This document shows, one piece after another, positions 50,152 through 58,166 of a stretch of 64,000 bases of DNA. The DNA comes from Mycobacterium gordonae (lineage in GTDB: Bacteria; Actinomycetota; Actinomycetes; Mycobacteriales; Mycobacteriaceae), in contig NZ_LKTM01000046.1 in the NCBI RefSeq assembly GCF_001417955.2, forward strand, positions 31,675 to 95,674, in the 5' to 3' direction. Position 1 is the first letter of the stretch. Each line of letters starts with the position of its first letter. Both the position numbers and the translations under genes were made by a program. The notes beneath the pieces are model-generated. The model saw only the letters and a list, made by a program, of their open reading frames with translations, was not told the origin of the DNA and did not search any database.

Positions 50152-50306
50152 GCCTCCTCCTTGCCCCGACCCTACGTGTGTGACCAACGGCTCCCTACCC
50201 GCAGGTAGTAACGGAGACCACAGGAATGTACCCGATGGTCGCCCAGGTGTGTATAGCAACTCGACAATTGACATCACGTCAGCACCTAGCAAACATGTCG
50301 GCCTCG

Positions 50307-51959
50307 TCAGCTTTCCTCTCTGGTGGCAGATTTCGTTGTGACAGAACGATTTCCAGAGTCGTCGCCGACCCCGTAGCGCAAACGCAGCTCAGTCTTGAGC
50401 ACCTTCCCGGCGGGGTTGCGCGGCAGGGCGTCCACGATCTCGAGCGCCTTGGGGTGCTTGTACCGCGCAAGCCGCTCGGTCAAGTACTCATCTAGCTCTT
50501 CGATCCGGAGGTGGCCTTCCGTTACAGCGGCGACGGCGACTGGAACCTCGCCCCATCGCTCATCGACCCGGCCGATCACCGCGACCTCGACGATGCGCTC
50601 ATGGCCGGCCAGAACGTTCTCGACCTCCGCGCAGTAGATGTTCTCGCCGCCGGAGATGATCATGTCCTTCTTGCGGTCCACGACCCACACGTAGCCATCG
50701 GCGTCCATCCGGACCAGGTCGCCGGAGTGGAACCAGCCGCCGGCGAAAGCCTCCGCGGTGGCCTCCGGATTGTTCCAGTAGCCACTCATCAATGTCGGTG
50801 CGCGATAGACGATCTCGCCGACCTCGCCGACCGGCACGTCGTTCATGTTGTCGTCGACGACCCGTGCGGCAACCGTCGGGATCACCCGGCCGACCGATCC
50901 CCGCTTGCGGATGGCGTCGTCGCCGAGCAGCATGCACGTCACCGGCGACATCTCGGTCTGGCCGAACGCGGCCAGGATCTGGGTGCCCGGAAAGATCTCG
51001 GACATCTTTCGCAGCAACACATCTGGCGCCGGCGCGGCACCCCACGACATCACTCGCAACCGCAGGTCGCGCGGCCTTGCCTGCTGCTCCGCGCACACCG
51101 CCTGCCACTGCGCGGGAACCAGGAATATGCCGGTGACCCTCTCGGCCTCCAATACGTCGAGCAGCTGGCCGGGCTCGAACGCGCCGAGCGGGTAGATCAC
51201 GGTCGGGAGGCCGAGCAGCATCCCGGAGAGCACATTGCCGATCCCGGCGATGTGGAACAACGGGACACCGATGAAGCCGACGTCGTTGTTGAGGTCGACG
51301 CCACTGGTGTAGAGCATGGTCATCGTCTGACCGGTGAGGTTGGCGTGGGTGAGCACCGCACCCTTGGGCCGCCCCGTGGTGCCCGATGTGTACATGATCA
51401 GCGCCGGGGAGTCGTTCGGGATGTCAACCGGGGCGGGCGCATCGCCCGCCTCATTCATAAGGTCTTCATAGAAGAGGACGTCGTCATCGGCGCTGTCGCC
51501 TGCCACCACCACCGTGTCCAGCAGTGGAGCGATCTGCCGTACGCCCGTCGCCACCGGGGCGAGGACCGCTTCGGTGATGACCACGCGGGCCCCGCTGTCC
51601 TCGACCAGGAAGGCGATCTCCGAAGGGGTGAGCCGGAAGTTCAACGGGACGGCGATCGCTCCCAACATGTTGGCGGCCAGCACCGACTCGACGAACTCGG
51701 GGCGGTTGAGCATCAACACCATCACCCGGTCGCCGGGGCCGACGCCACGGCGGCTCAGCGCGCCGGCCAGCGCCGTCACGCGACCCCGCAGCCCCGCCCA
51801 CGTCAGCGTGCGGCCCAGGAATCTCAGCGCCGGCGCGTCCGGCTGCATCATCGCGTGCCGTTCGAGCTGGTTCACCCAGTTCTGGCGGCGAGCAAGATAC
51901 GGCTGCTCGAGCGCTTCGGAATGGGCCTGCGTCCGGTGGCCGGCCAGTTGGGCGGTCAA
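50307..51959 (-). CDS. fadD5: Fatty-acid-CoA ligase FadD5
   Basis: 550-residue ANL-superfamily acyl-CoA synthetase. The AMP-binding loop YTSGTTGRPKGAV, the A5 motif AFGQTEMSP, and the hinge/ligase motifs YVWVVDRKKDMIISGGENIY and a C-terminal lysine in NPAGKVLKTEL are intact. It activates fatty acids, likely those brought in by Mce1 or recycled mycolates. TTG at 51959 has GGAAGG ahead. It is the first gene of the mce1 operon and divergent from mce1R. Confidence 0.95.
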   Translation of the reverse strand: MTAQLAGHRTQAHSEALEQPYLARRQNWVNQLERHAMMQPDAPALRFLGRTLTWAGLRGRVTALAGALSRRGVGPGDRVMVLMLNRPEFVESVLAANMLGAIAVPLNFRLTPSEIAFLVEDSGARVVITEAVLAPVATGVRQIAPLLDTVVVAGDSADDDVLFYEDLMNEAGDAPAPVDIPNDSPALIMYTSGTTGRPKGAVLTHANLTGQTMTMLYTSGVDLNNDVGFIGVPLFHIAGIGNVLSGMLLGLPTVIYPLGAFEPGQLLDVLEAERVTGIFLVPAQWQAVCAEQQARPRDLRLRVMSWGAAPAPDVLLRKMSEIFPGTQILAAFGQTEMSPVTCMLLGDDAIRKRGSVGRVIPTVAARVVDDNMNDVPVGEVGEIVYRAPTLMSGYWNNPEATAEAFAGGWFHSGDLVRMDADGYVWVVDRKKDMIISGGENIYCAEVENVLAGHERIVEVAVIGRVDERWGEVPVAVAAVTEGHLRIEELDEYLTERLARYKHPKALEIVDALPRNPAGKVLKTELRLRYGVGDDSGNRSVTTKSATREES

Positions 51960-52005
51960 TATGCCTTCCCTTCACTCGCGCACCGCTTGCGTCAGGCTGA
52001 TATTT

Positions 52006-52023
52006 GATAAAACATGTGTTGTC
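52006..52023. promoter_or_regulatory. Candidate Mce1R operator between fadD5 and mce1R
   Basis: GATAAAACA and TGTGTTGTC form an imperfect palindrome (7 of 9 pairs) in the 130-base divergent gap. It is the most AT-rich symmetrical site there and overlaps the likely fadD5 promoter. Assignment to Mce1R is inference from position. Confidence 0.4.
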
Positions 52024-52089
52024 TGGGTCACACTAACGGCCGCTGAGGTCGCTAACAAGCCCTTAGCCACGACTTGAGCCAATACCGCA

Positions 52090-52821
52090 ATGTCGCTGAA
52101 AGGCCTGGCAGGCCCCGTGAATGCACCGTTATCGGCCTTAGGTTCCGAGCCGCGCAGGCGCCGGCCGCTGCGCCGGGCGCAGCTATCCGACGAAGTCGCC
52201 GGGCACCTGCGGACCGCGATCATGTCGGGGACGCTGCGCCCGGGCACGTTCATCCGGCTGGACGAAACCGCCGCTCAGCTCGGGGTGAGCATCACGCCGG
52301 TGCGCGAGGCCCTGTTGAAGCTGCGCGGCGAGGGCATGGTGCAGCTGGAGCCGCACCGCGGTCACGTGGTGCTCCCGCTGACCCGCCAGGACATCGACGA
52401 CATCTTCTGGCTGCAGTCCACAATCGCCCGCGAGTTGGCCGGCACGGCGACCGAACGCATCACCGAACGCGAGATCGCCGAGTTGGAGCGCATCAACGAC
52501 CTGTTGGCGTCGGCGGTCGGCGGCGGGGACGTCGAGGCGATCGCCTCGCTGGAGTTCTCGTTCCACCGGGTGTTCAACCAGGCGAGCGGGCGGATCAAAC
52601 TGGCCTGGTTCCTGCTCAACGCCGCCCGCTACATGCCCGCCCAGCTGTACGCCGCCGACCCGCTGTGGGGCGAATCCACCGTCGACAGCCACCGCCGGCT
52701 GATCACCGCGTTGCGGAACCGCGACGCGGCGGCCGTGGTCGAGCACACGGTCTGGCAGTTCACCGACGCGGCCCAACGGCTTACCGAGACATTGGACCGG
52801 ACGGGGATCTTCAACTCCTAG
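52090..52821 (+). CDS. mce1R: GntR/FadR-type repressor of the mce1 operon
   Basis: 243-residue FadR-type regulator. The N-terminal winged helix-turn-helix is LSDEVAGHLRTAIMSGTLRPG with LGVSITPVREALLKL as the recognition part; the C-terminal FCD domain shows metal-site His/Asp residues (EFSFHRVFNQ, DSHRRLITAL, VEHTVWQF). In M. tuberculosis Mce1R represses mce1. ATG at 52090 is used; GTG at 52117 (MNAPLSALGSE) is the alternative. It is divergent from fadD5. Confidence 0.92.
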   Translation: MSLKGLAGPVNAPLSALGSEPRRRRPLRRAQLSDEVAGHLRTAIMSGTLRPGTFIRLDETAAQLGVSITPVREALLKLRGEGMVQLEPHRGHVVLPLTRQDIDDIFWLQSTIARELAGTATERITEREIAELERINDLLASAVGGGDVEAIASLEFSFHRVFNQASGRIKLAWFLLNAARYMPAQLYAADPLWGESTVDSHRRLITALRNRDAAAVVEHTVWQFTDAAQRLTETLDRTGIFNS

Positions 52822-53252
52822 CCGAGTTGCTCGGCGCGCTGCTTGACGTTGGCGGCCAGTTGGTCGAGGACGTTGCCCAGCAACATCTTCACCATGGGCG
52901 CGGGCACCGGCATGCTGGGCTCGACGTCGATGTCCACGGTGAGCAGGCTGTTCGCTCCGGTGGCCACCACGCTGAAAAGCTGCTCCTGCTTGGCGAACAG
53001 GTCGCCCTGCTGCATCACCGTCTGAATCTGGTTCTCACCCGGGTAATACACGGCGTGGATATAGACGCCTTCGAAACCGTTGACATTGGTGTCCAGGCGA
53101 ACCTGGCTGGGGCGGCCGTCGTCGTAGCGGGCGAGGATCCAGGCGCCTTTGACGCCTTCATTCCATTCCGGGTACCGCTCGATGTCGGAGACGATGCCCA
53201 TGATGGAGCCGGCCTCGGCATCGACCTCGACTGTCTTGCTCATAACTGCCAT
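52818..53252 (-). CDS. SRPBCC/polyketide-cyclase-like protein TB18.5 (Rv0164 homologue)
   Basis: 144-residue START/SRPBCC-fold protein with the segments DIERYPEWNEGVKGAWILAR and EGVYIHAVYYPGENQIQTV, close to the secreted-fraction antigen TB18.5. These folds bind small hydrophobic ligands in an internal cavity. ATG at 53252 (MAVMSKTVEV) starts at the domain. Its stop overlaps the convergent mce1R stop by four bases. Confidence 0.91.
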   Translation of the reverse strand: MAVMSKTVEVDAEAGSIMGIVSDIERYPEWNEGVKGAWILARYDDGRPSQVRLDTNVNGFEGVYIHAVYYPGENQIQTVMQQGDLFAKQEQLFSVVATGANSLLTVDIDVEPSMPVPAPMVKMLLGNVLDQLAANVKQRAEQLG

Positions 53253-53281
53253 TGGCGAAGCATACGTGCGCCCGGCCGGGC

Positions 53282-53740
53282 TCAATTCACTAAGGCGGTC
53301 GACAACAACGACCGGATCGCGTCGGGAATTGGGACCGGTCGGCGGGTGTCGCGATCGACGTAGACATGCACCCAGTGGCCCAGTGCAGCAACAGGCCGCG
53401 GCTCCTGGTCGATCTCTTTGAAGAGGCCCAGTCGATAGGTGACGCTGCTGCGGCCGAGCCGCGTCACGGCCAGGCCCACCGCGAGGCGCTCCGGGAACGC
53501 CAGCTCGGCGAAATAGCGGCAGCCTGACTCCGCGACGATGCCCAGTTCGGGAATGGTGAGCGGATCGACCCCAACCTCGGTGGCGATCCAGGCGTTGATC
53601 GCGGTGTCGAACAGTTGGTAGTAGACCGCGTTGTTGAGGTGGCCGAACATGTCGTTGTCGGCCCAGCGGGTGAGCACCGGCCACAGCACCGGGAAATCAG
53701 CGCTGGTGAGGCCGTCCGGGGCAGGTGGCATGGAGCTCAT
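53282..53740 (-). CDS. Hotdog-fold acyl-CoA thioesterase (Rv0163 homologue)
   Basis: 152-residue 4HBT-type thioesterase. The catalytic-type Asp lies in RWADNDMFGHLNNAVYYQLFD, and the C-terminal HWVHVYVDRDTRRPVPIP completes the fold. It hydrolyses acyl-CoA thioesters of unknown chain type. The ATG at 53740 is only 14 bases from the divergent adhE1 start, so the two promoters must overlap; leaderless transcripts are likely. It is followed by TB18.5 on the same strand. Confidence 0.89.
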   Translation of the reverse strand: MSSMPPAPDGLTSADFPVLWPVLTRWADNDMFGHLNNAVYYQLFDTAINAWIATEVGVDPLTIPELGIVAESGCRYFAELAFPERLAVGLAVTRLGRSSVTYRLGLFKEIDQEPRPVAALGHWVHVYVDRDTRRPVPIPDAIRSLLSTALVN

Positions 53741-53754
53741 GGTTGTATTCCAAC

Positions 53755-54855
53755 ATGATTCACATCCGCGGCGCGGTGCTGGAGCGGATCGGTGCGCCAC
53801 GCCCGTACGCGGGATCGCGGCCGATCAGCATCGCCGATCTCGAGCTGGCGGACCCGGGTCACGGTGAAGTGCTGGTGCGCGTCGAAGCGGCCGGGGTTTG
53901 TCACTCGGATCTGTCGGTGGTCGACGGCAACCGGGTACGTCCGGTGCCGATGCTGCTGGGTCACGAGGCGGCGGGCGTCGTCGAGGCGCTCGGTGACGGC
54001 GTCGACGACCTGGCCATCGGACAGCGGGTGGTGCTGGTGTTTCTGCCCCGCTGTGGCCAATGTCCCGCGTGCGCGACGGAGGGCCTGACGCCGTGCGGGC
54101 CCGGCAGCGCGGCCAACAACGCGGGGACCCTGCTCGGTGGGGGCATCCGCCTGAGCCGGGACGGCGGAACGGTTTATCACCACCTCGGCGTCTCGGGGTT
54201 CGCGACGCACGCCGTGGTCAATCGGGCCAGTGCCGTCGCCGTGCCCGACGATGTGCCGCCGGAGGTGGCCGCCCTGCTCGGGTGCGCGGTGCTGACCGGA
54301 GGCGGCGCCGTGCTCAACGTCGGCGACCCCCGGCCCGGCCAGTCCGTCGCGGTCGTCGGGCTCGGCGGTGTCGGCATGGCTGCGGTGATCACCGCGTTGA
54401 CCTATGAGGGTGTCCGCGTCATCGGCGTCGATCAACTCCCGGAAAAGCTGCGTGCCGCAGCGGCTCTGGGCGCACACGAGACTTACACACCGGAGCAGGC
54501 CGCGGGAGTCAAGGCGGACGTGGTGGTGGAGGCCGTCGGCCATCCCCTCGCCTTGGAGACCTCGATCGGGCTGACCGCCCCGGGCGGGCGCACCGTCACC
54601 GTCGGACTGCCGCGGCCGGACGCTCGAATCAGCCTGTCGCCGTTGGGTTTTGTCGCCGAAGGCCGCGCGCTGATCGGAAGCTATCTCGGGTCGGCGGTGC
54701 CCAGCCGCGACATCCCCCGCTTCGTCGCGCTGTGGCAGTCCGGCCGGCTGCCGGTGGAATCCCTGGTCTCGTCGACGATCCGGTTGGACGACATCAACGA
54801 GGCGATGGACCACTTGGCCGACGGCACCGCGGTGCGCCAATTGATCAGATTCTGA
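53755..54855 (+). CDS. adhE1: Zinc-dependent alcohol dehydrogenase AdhE1
   Basis: 366-residue MDR alcohol dehydrogenase. Catalytic zinc ligands are in GVCHSDLS, GHEAAGVVEA and LLGCAVLTGG; the four structural-zinc Cys are present in CGQCPACATEGLTPC. The Rossmann fold has VGLGGVGMAAV. It oxidises alcohols with NAD+. The start MIHIRGAVLERIG at 53755 shows no ribosome binding site, consistent with a leaderless mRNA. Its end overlaps the convergent esterase by 11 bases, marking the border to the accessory region. Confidence 0.93.
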   Translation: MIHIRGAVLERIGAPRPYAGSRPISIADLELADPGHGEVLVRVEAAGVCHSDLSVVDGNRVRPVPMLLGHEAAGVVEALGDGVDDLAIGQRVVLVFLPRCGQCPACATEGLTPCGPGSAANNAGTLLGGGIRLSRDGGTVYHHLGVSGFATHAVVNRASAVAVPDDVPPEVAALLGCAVLTGGGAVLNVGDPRPGQSVAVVGLGGVGMAAVITALTYEGVRVIGVDQLPEKLRAAAALGAHETYTPEQAAGVKADVVVEAVGHPLALETSIGLTAPGGRTVTVGLPRPDARISLSPLGFVAEGRALIGSYLGSAVPSRDIPRFVALWQSGRLPVESLVSSTIRLDDINEAMDHLADGTAVRQLIRF

Positions 54856-55765
54856 ACGCCGCCGCCAGCGCGCCGCCTTGCAGGGCGAACAGCCGTTGCG
54901 ACGCCGTCCATTCGGGCAGCAGCGAGTCGAATCCGTGGCAGGCGCCGGAGAACACGTGCAGCTCGGTCGGCACCCCGGCGCTTTGCAACCGCTGCGCGTA
55001 CTCCACCGCCTCGTCGCGGAAGGGATCGACCGCTGCGCACGTGATCAGCGCGGGGGGCAGTCCCGCCAACACTTCCCGACGGGCGGGCGCGGCCCCCGGC
55101 GTCGGGTGCTGCCCGGCCAGGTAGTGCCGCCACATCAGGTCCGCTGCCTCGCCGTCGAACGCGGGGGTGGCGCGAAACTCGTTCCTGGACAACGTCGGAC
55201 GGTCGTCGAGCACCGGCTGGTGCAGCAGCTGGAACACCAGTGGTGGCAGTTCGCCGTCGGCGGCGCCGTGTGCCAGGCCGGCGGCCAGGGCGCCACCGGC
55301 GCTGCTGCCCGCCACCGCCACCCGGTCCGGATCGATGCTCAGCTCAGATGCGTTGCCGTGCAACCATTTGAGCACCTTCTGCGCGTCGTTCAGCGCTGCG
55401 GGCCAGGGGTGTTCCGGCGCCAAGCGATAGTCGACCGACACCACCGCACATCCGGCGCGGCGGGCAAGTTCCAGACACTGCCGGTGGTCGGTGTCCAGAT
55501 TGCCGAGCGCGAAACCGCCTGCGTGGCAATAGAGGACCGCCGGTGCCCGCCCCGCGCCGCCGCGATAGATGCGCACCGGCACGCCCGCGGCGGCAGCCTG
55601 GTCGATTGACACCCCGGCTGTGTCCAGACGCGCCTCGGAGCGACGCTGGTTCATCGACTCCCGGATCAGCGGAATGGCTTCGGCGGTGAACACCGTCCGG
55701 TTGACGGCAACCTCACGCAGCGCCGGGTCCAGTCGCAGTCGGACGCTCACCGGATCTGCAGGCAT
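54845..55765 (-). CDS. HSL-family (alpha/beta hydrolase) esterase
   Basis: 306-residue hormone-sensitive-lipase-type esterase. The oxyanion motif reads HAGG rather than the usual HGGG; the nucleophile elbow is GSSAGG; Asp in CAAVDPFRDE and His in SGACHGFDS complete the triad. No signal peptide is seen. It overlaps the SDR stop by 19 bases and is the last gene of the accessory operon, suited to cleaving or trapping an ester intermediate. Substrate unknown. Confidence 0.9.
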   Translation of the reverse strand: MPADPVSVRLRLDPALREVAVNRTVFTAEAIPLIRESMNQRRSEARLDTAGVSIDQAAAAGVPVRIYRGGAGRAPAVLYCHAGGFALGNLDTDHRQCLELARRAGCAVVSVDYRLAPEHPWPAALNDAQKVLKWLHGNASELSIDPDRVAVAGSSAGGALAAGLAHGAADGELPPLVFQLLHQPVLDDRPTLSRNEFRATPAFDGEAADLMWRHYLAGQHPTPGAAPARREVLAGLPPALITCAAVDPFRDEAVEYAQRLQSAGVPTELHVFSGACHGFDSLLPEWTASQRLFALQGGALAAAFRI

Positions 55766-56463
55766 TGCCCACCGTCGACGACGAGTTCCGACCCGGTGAT
55801 GAAGGACGCCTCCTCGGAGACCAGAAACGCCACGGCATCGGCGATTTCGGCAGGCCGGCCCAACCGGCCGAACATCGCCACCGCCGCCAGTCGCTGCTGA
55901 ATGGCGTCGTCAAGCATCGGGGTGGCGACCGGCCCCGGGAACACCGCATTGACGCGGATCCCGGCCGGCGCGAGTTCGGCCGCCGCCGTCTGGGTCAGAC
56001 CGCGCAGGGCCCACTTTGCGGAGCCGTAGGCGCAATGCTGCGGAAAGGGACGGATGGCTCCGGTACTGCAGATGTTGACGATAGCGGCGTTGCCGGCCGC
56101 TTGCAGGTGTTGCAGCGCGGCACGCATACCCAGGAACGCGCCCAGACAATTGACCCGCCACGAGTTCTCGAAGTCTTCCACCGTCTCATCGGCCAGCGAC
56201 GCCCGGTGCAGCACCCCGGCGTTGTTGACCAGTGTGGACAGTCCCCCGAATCGCTCGACGGTTGCCCAGACGGCGGCTTCCCACTGCCGCGGGTCGGTGA
56301 CGTCTAACGCCAGACTCAGCAATCCCTGTCTCGCAGAGTCGATTCCGTCGGATCGCACGTCACAGGCCGCGACCTGAAAGCCTTTGCCGAGCAATGTCTG
56401 CACTATCGCGGCGCCCTGCCCGCCCGCCGCGCCGGTCACCAATGCGATCTTCGCGTCGCTCAC
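55747..56463 (-). CDS. SDR-family NAD(P)-dependent oxidoreductase
   Basis: 238-residue classical short-chain dehydrogenase. The cofactor loop is TGAAGGQG (residues 10-17), NNAG lies near 82, and the catalytic Ser...Tyr-x-x-x-Lys is in ICSTGAIRPF and AYGSAKWAL. Asp at the end of strand 2 (ACDVRSDG) points to NAD+. GTG at 56463 overlaps the aldolase stop as GTGA. It probably oxidises a hydroxyl made earlier in the pathway. Confidence 0.92.
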   Translation of the reverse strand: MSDAKIALVTGAAGGQGAAIVQTLLGKGFQVAACDVRSDGIDSARQGLLSLALDVTDPRQWEAAVWATVERFGGLSTLVNNAGVLHRASLADETVEDFENSWRVNCLGAFLGMRAALQHLQAAGNAAIVNICSTGAIRPFPQHCAYGSAKWALRGLTQTAAAELAPAGIRVNAVFPGPVATPMLDDAIQQRLAAVAMFGRLGRPAEIADAVAFLVSEEASFITGSELVVDGGQCLQIR

Positions 56464-57200
56464 CGGCCGGTCGCCTCGCGCAGGTGTTCGGCGGCGCCCC
56501 GGCGTAGCGCATGCGATTCGGATGCCAGCGTGATCATCTGAAAGCCCAACTGGGCCATCCTCTTTCCCGTCGATCCGTCGCTGGCATGGATTCCGGTGAT
56601 TAGTCCGGCGGCGCTGGCGACGCGATGGATCCGGCCGATCGCCTGGAGAACGAGGTCGTTGCGTGTCGCACCGACCACGTCGGCGCCCATCGAGATCGCC
56701 AGATCGGCCGGCCCGACGTAGATTCCGGTCAACCCGCTCACCGCGCAGATGTCTTCGATACCGGAGACCGCCGCGGCCGTCTCGATCATGGCGAAGACCC
56801 CGGCCCGCTCCGCCAGCGCGGCGGGATCGTTGCCCAGGCTCGCCCGCAACGGCCCGAAGCTGCGAATGCCCGCGGGGGGATAGCGGGTGGCGGCCACCGC
56901 CGCGGCGGCCTGGTCGGCCGATTCGATCATGGCGATGATGACGGCGTCGGCACCGGCGTCGAGCACCCGTCCGATGGGCGCCGGGTCGGCGTTGGGCAGC
57001 CTGACGGCGGTGGCGATCGGGACGTGTTCGAGGTGGCGCAACATGGCGGCGATTCCGGCGTCGTCGAGATAGCCGTGCTGGGCGTCGAATCCGACGTAGT
57101 CGTAGCCGGCCCGGGCGAACTCATCGGGGCCGATCAGTGTCGGACCGGTGACCCAGCCGCCCCAGCGGGGTCTACTGACATCGTTTCGGAAGACGCTCAT
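56460..57200 (-). CDS. HpcH/HpaI-type aldolase
   Basis: 246-residue class II pyruvate-type aldolase of the HpcH/HpaI/citrate lyase beta family. Conserved segments are DYVGFDAQHGYLD, TAVRLPN, AVIIAMIESADQA, VFAMIETAAAVSGIE with the metal-binding Glu, and GIYVGPADLAISMG. Enzymes of this kind cleave or form C-C bonds between pyruvate or glyoxylate donors and aldehydes. ATG at 57200 overlaps the dehydrogenase stop as ATGA. It implies a C-C cleavage step in the encoded route. Confidence 0.91.
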   Translation of the reverse strand: MSVFRNDVSRPRWGGWVTGPTLIGPDEFARAGYDYVGFDAQHGYLDDAGIAAMLRHLEHVPIATAVRLPNADPAPIGRVLDAGADAVIIAMIESADQAAAAVAATRYPPAGIRSFGPLRASLGNDPAALAERAGVFAMIETAAAVSGIEDICAVSGLTGIYVGPADLAISMGADVVGATRNDLVLQAIGRIHRVASAAGLITGIHASDGSTGKRMAQLGFQMITLASESHALRRGAAEHLREATGR

Positions 57201-58165
57201 CCGGCGATCGCGATCTTCACGCGGTCGGGGTCCGGACGGCAGGCCAACTCGAACGCCGCCTGGACGTCGTCGACGGCGAAGGTGTGTGTCAGATACGTGC
57301 CGAGCAGGTCGGGGTGTTCGGCGGCGAACCTGCCGGCCAGGTCCAGCATCCGCCGCCGGTCCAGTGTGACACCGGATTTCAGCGTCAGGTTCTTGCGCAG
57401 CATGGCGCGCATGTCGATGGGATACGAGTCGTCGTCGGCCACGCCGAAGTAGAACACGGTGCCACCCGGGGCGGCTGCCCCGATCGCATGCCCCAGGGTG
57501 GCCACCTGATGACCAACCGCCTCGACGACCACCTCGGGCCGGTCCTGCGGAGCAAGCCGACTCACCCACCGGTCGCTGGTGGCACGCACGGCATCATCGA
57601 CACCGAATGCGCACGAGAGCTTTTCGCGGTCGACCGGGTCGATTCCGGTGACTCGTCGCGCTCCGGCGGCCTTGGCGACGTAGGAGAACAGCAGGCCGAT
57701 CGATCCCTGGCCGATGATCGCCACGTGCCGCCCGGCCAGATCGGGCAACTGCTCGCACGCATACAGCACGCAGGCCAGCGGCTGCAGGCCTACCGCCTGT
57801 GCCGCGCTGAGCGACGGATCGTAGGGCGCCAGGCCGTCACCGTCGCTGACCACCCGCTCCATCATGCCGTCGAACCCGGAGGCCCAACCCACCACCTGCT
57901 CGCCGGGCCGGTGGTCCGGGTGCCTGCTGGCAAGGACCTCGCCGGCGACTTCGTGGATCGGGAAGCCGTCCTTCTCCGCGGCGCTGCGGCCGTCGTCACC
58001 CGGCAGCCGTCCCTGCGCGCCCCGGAAACCGGGCAGATCGCTGCCGCACACCCCGGCAGCCTGAAACCGCAGCAGCACTTGGCCGTTCGTGAGGCACTCA
58101 GGTGTCTTGGCCGGAATCGAGGTGCGCTCGAACGCGTACGGCGCGACGACCCGATACGACCACAC
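57197..58165 (-). CDS. Short MDR-type dehydrogenase lacking the structural zinc lobe
   Basis: 322-residue medium-chain dehydrogenase. The catalytic domain has GVCGSDLPGF and FPIHEVAGEVL, the usual Cys and His-Glu zinc positions, and the Rossmann fold begins at AIIGQGSIGLLFSYVAK. The four-Cys structural zinc loop, present in adhE1 nearby, is missing, so the protein is shorter than usual. GTG at 58165 lies one base after the P450 stop with GGAGGT ahead. It probably oxidises the alcohol formed by the neighbouring P450. Confidence 0.86.
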   Translation of the reverse strand: MWSYRVVAPYAFERTSIPAKTPECLTNGQVLLRFQAAGVCGSDLPGFRGAQGRLPGDDGRSAAEKDGFPIHEVAGEVLASRHPDHRPGEQVVGWASGFDGMMERVVSDGDGLAPYDPSLSAAQAVGLQPLACVLYACEQLPDLAGRHVAIIGQGSIGLLFSYVAKAAGARRVTGIDPVDREKLSCAFGVDDAVRATSDRWVSRLAPQDRPEVVVEAVGHQVATLGHAIGAAAPGGTVFYFGVADDDSYPIDMRAMLRKNLTLKSGVTLDRRRMLDLAGRFAAEHPDLLGTYLTHTFAVDDVQAAFELACRPDPDRVKIAIAG

Positions 58166-58166
58166 C

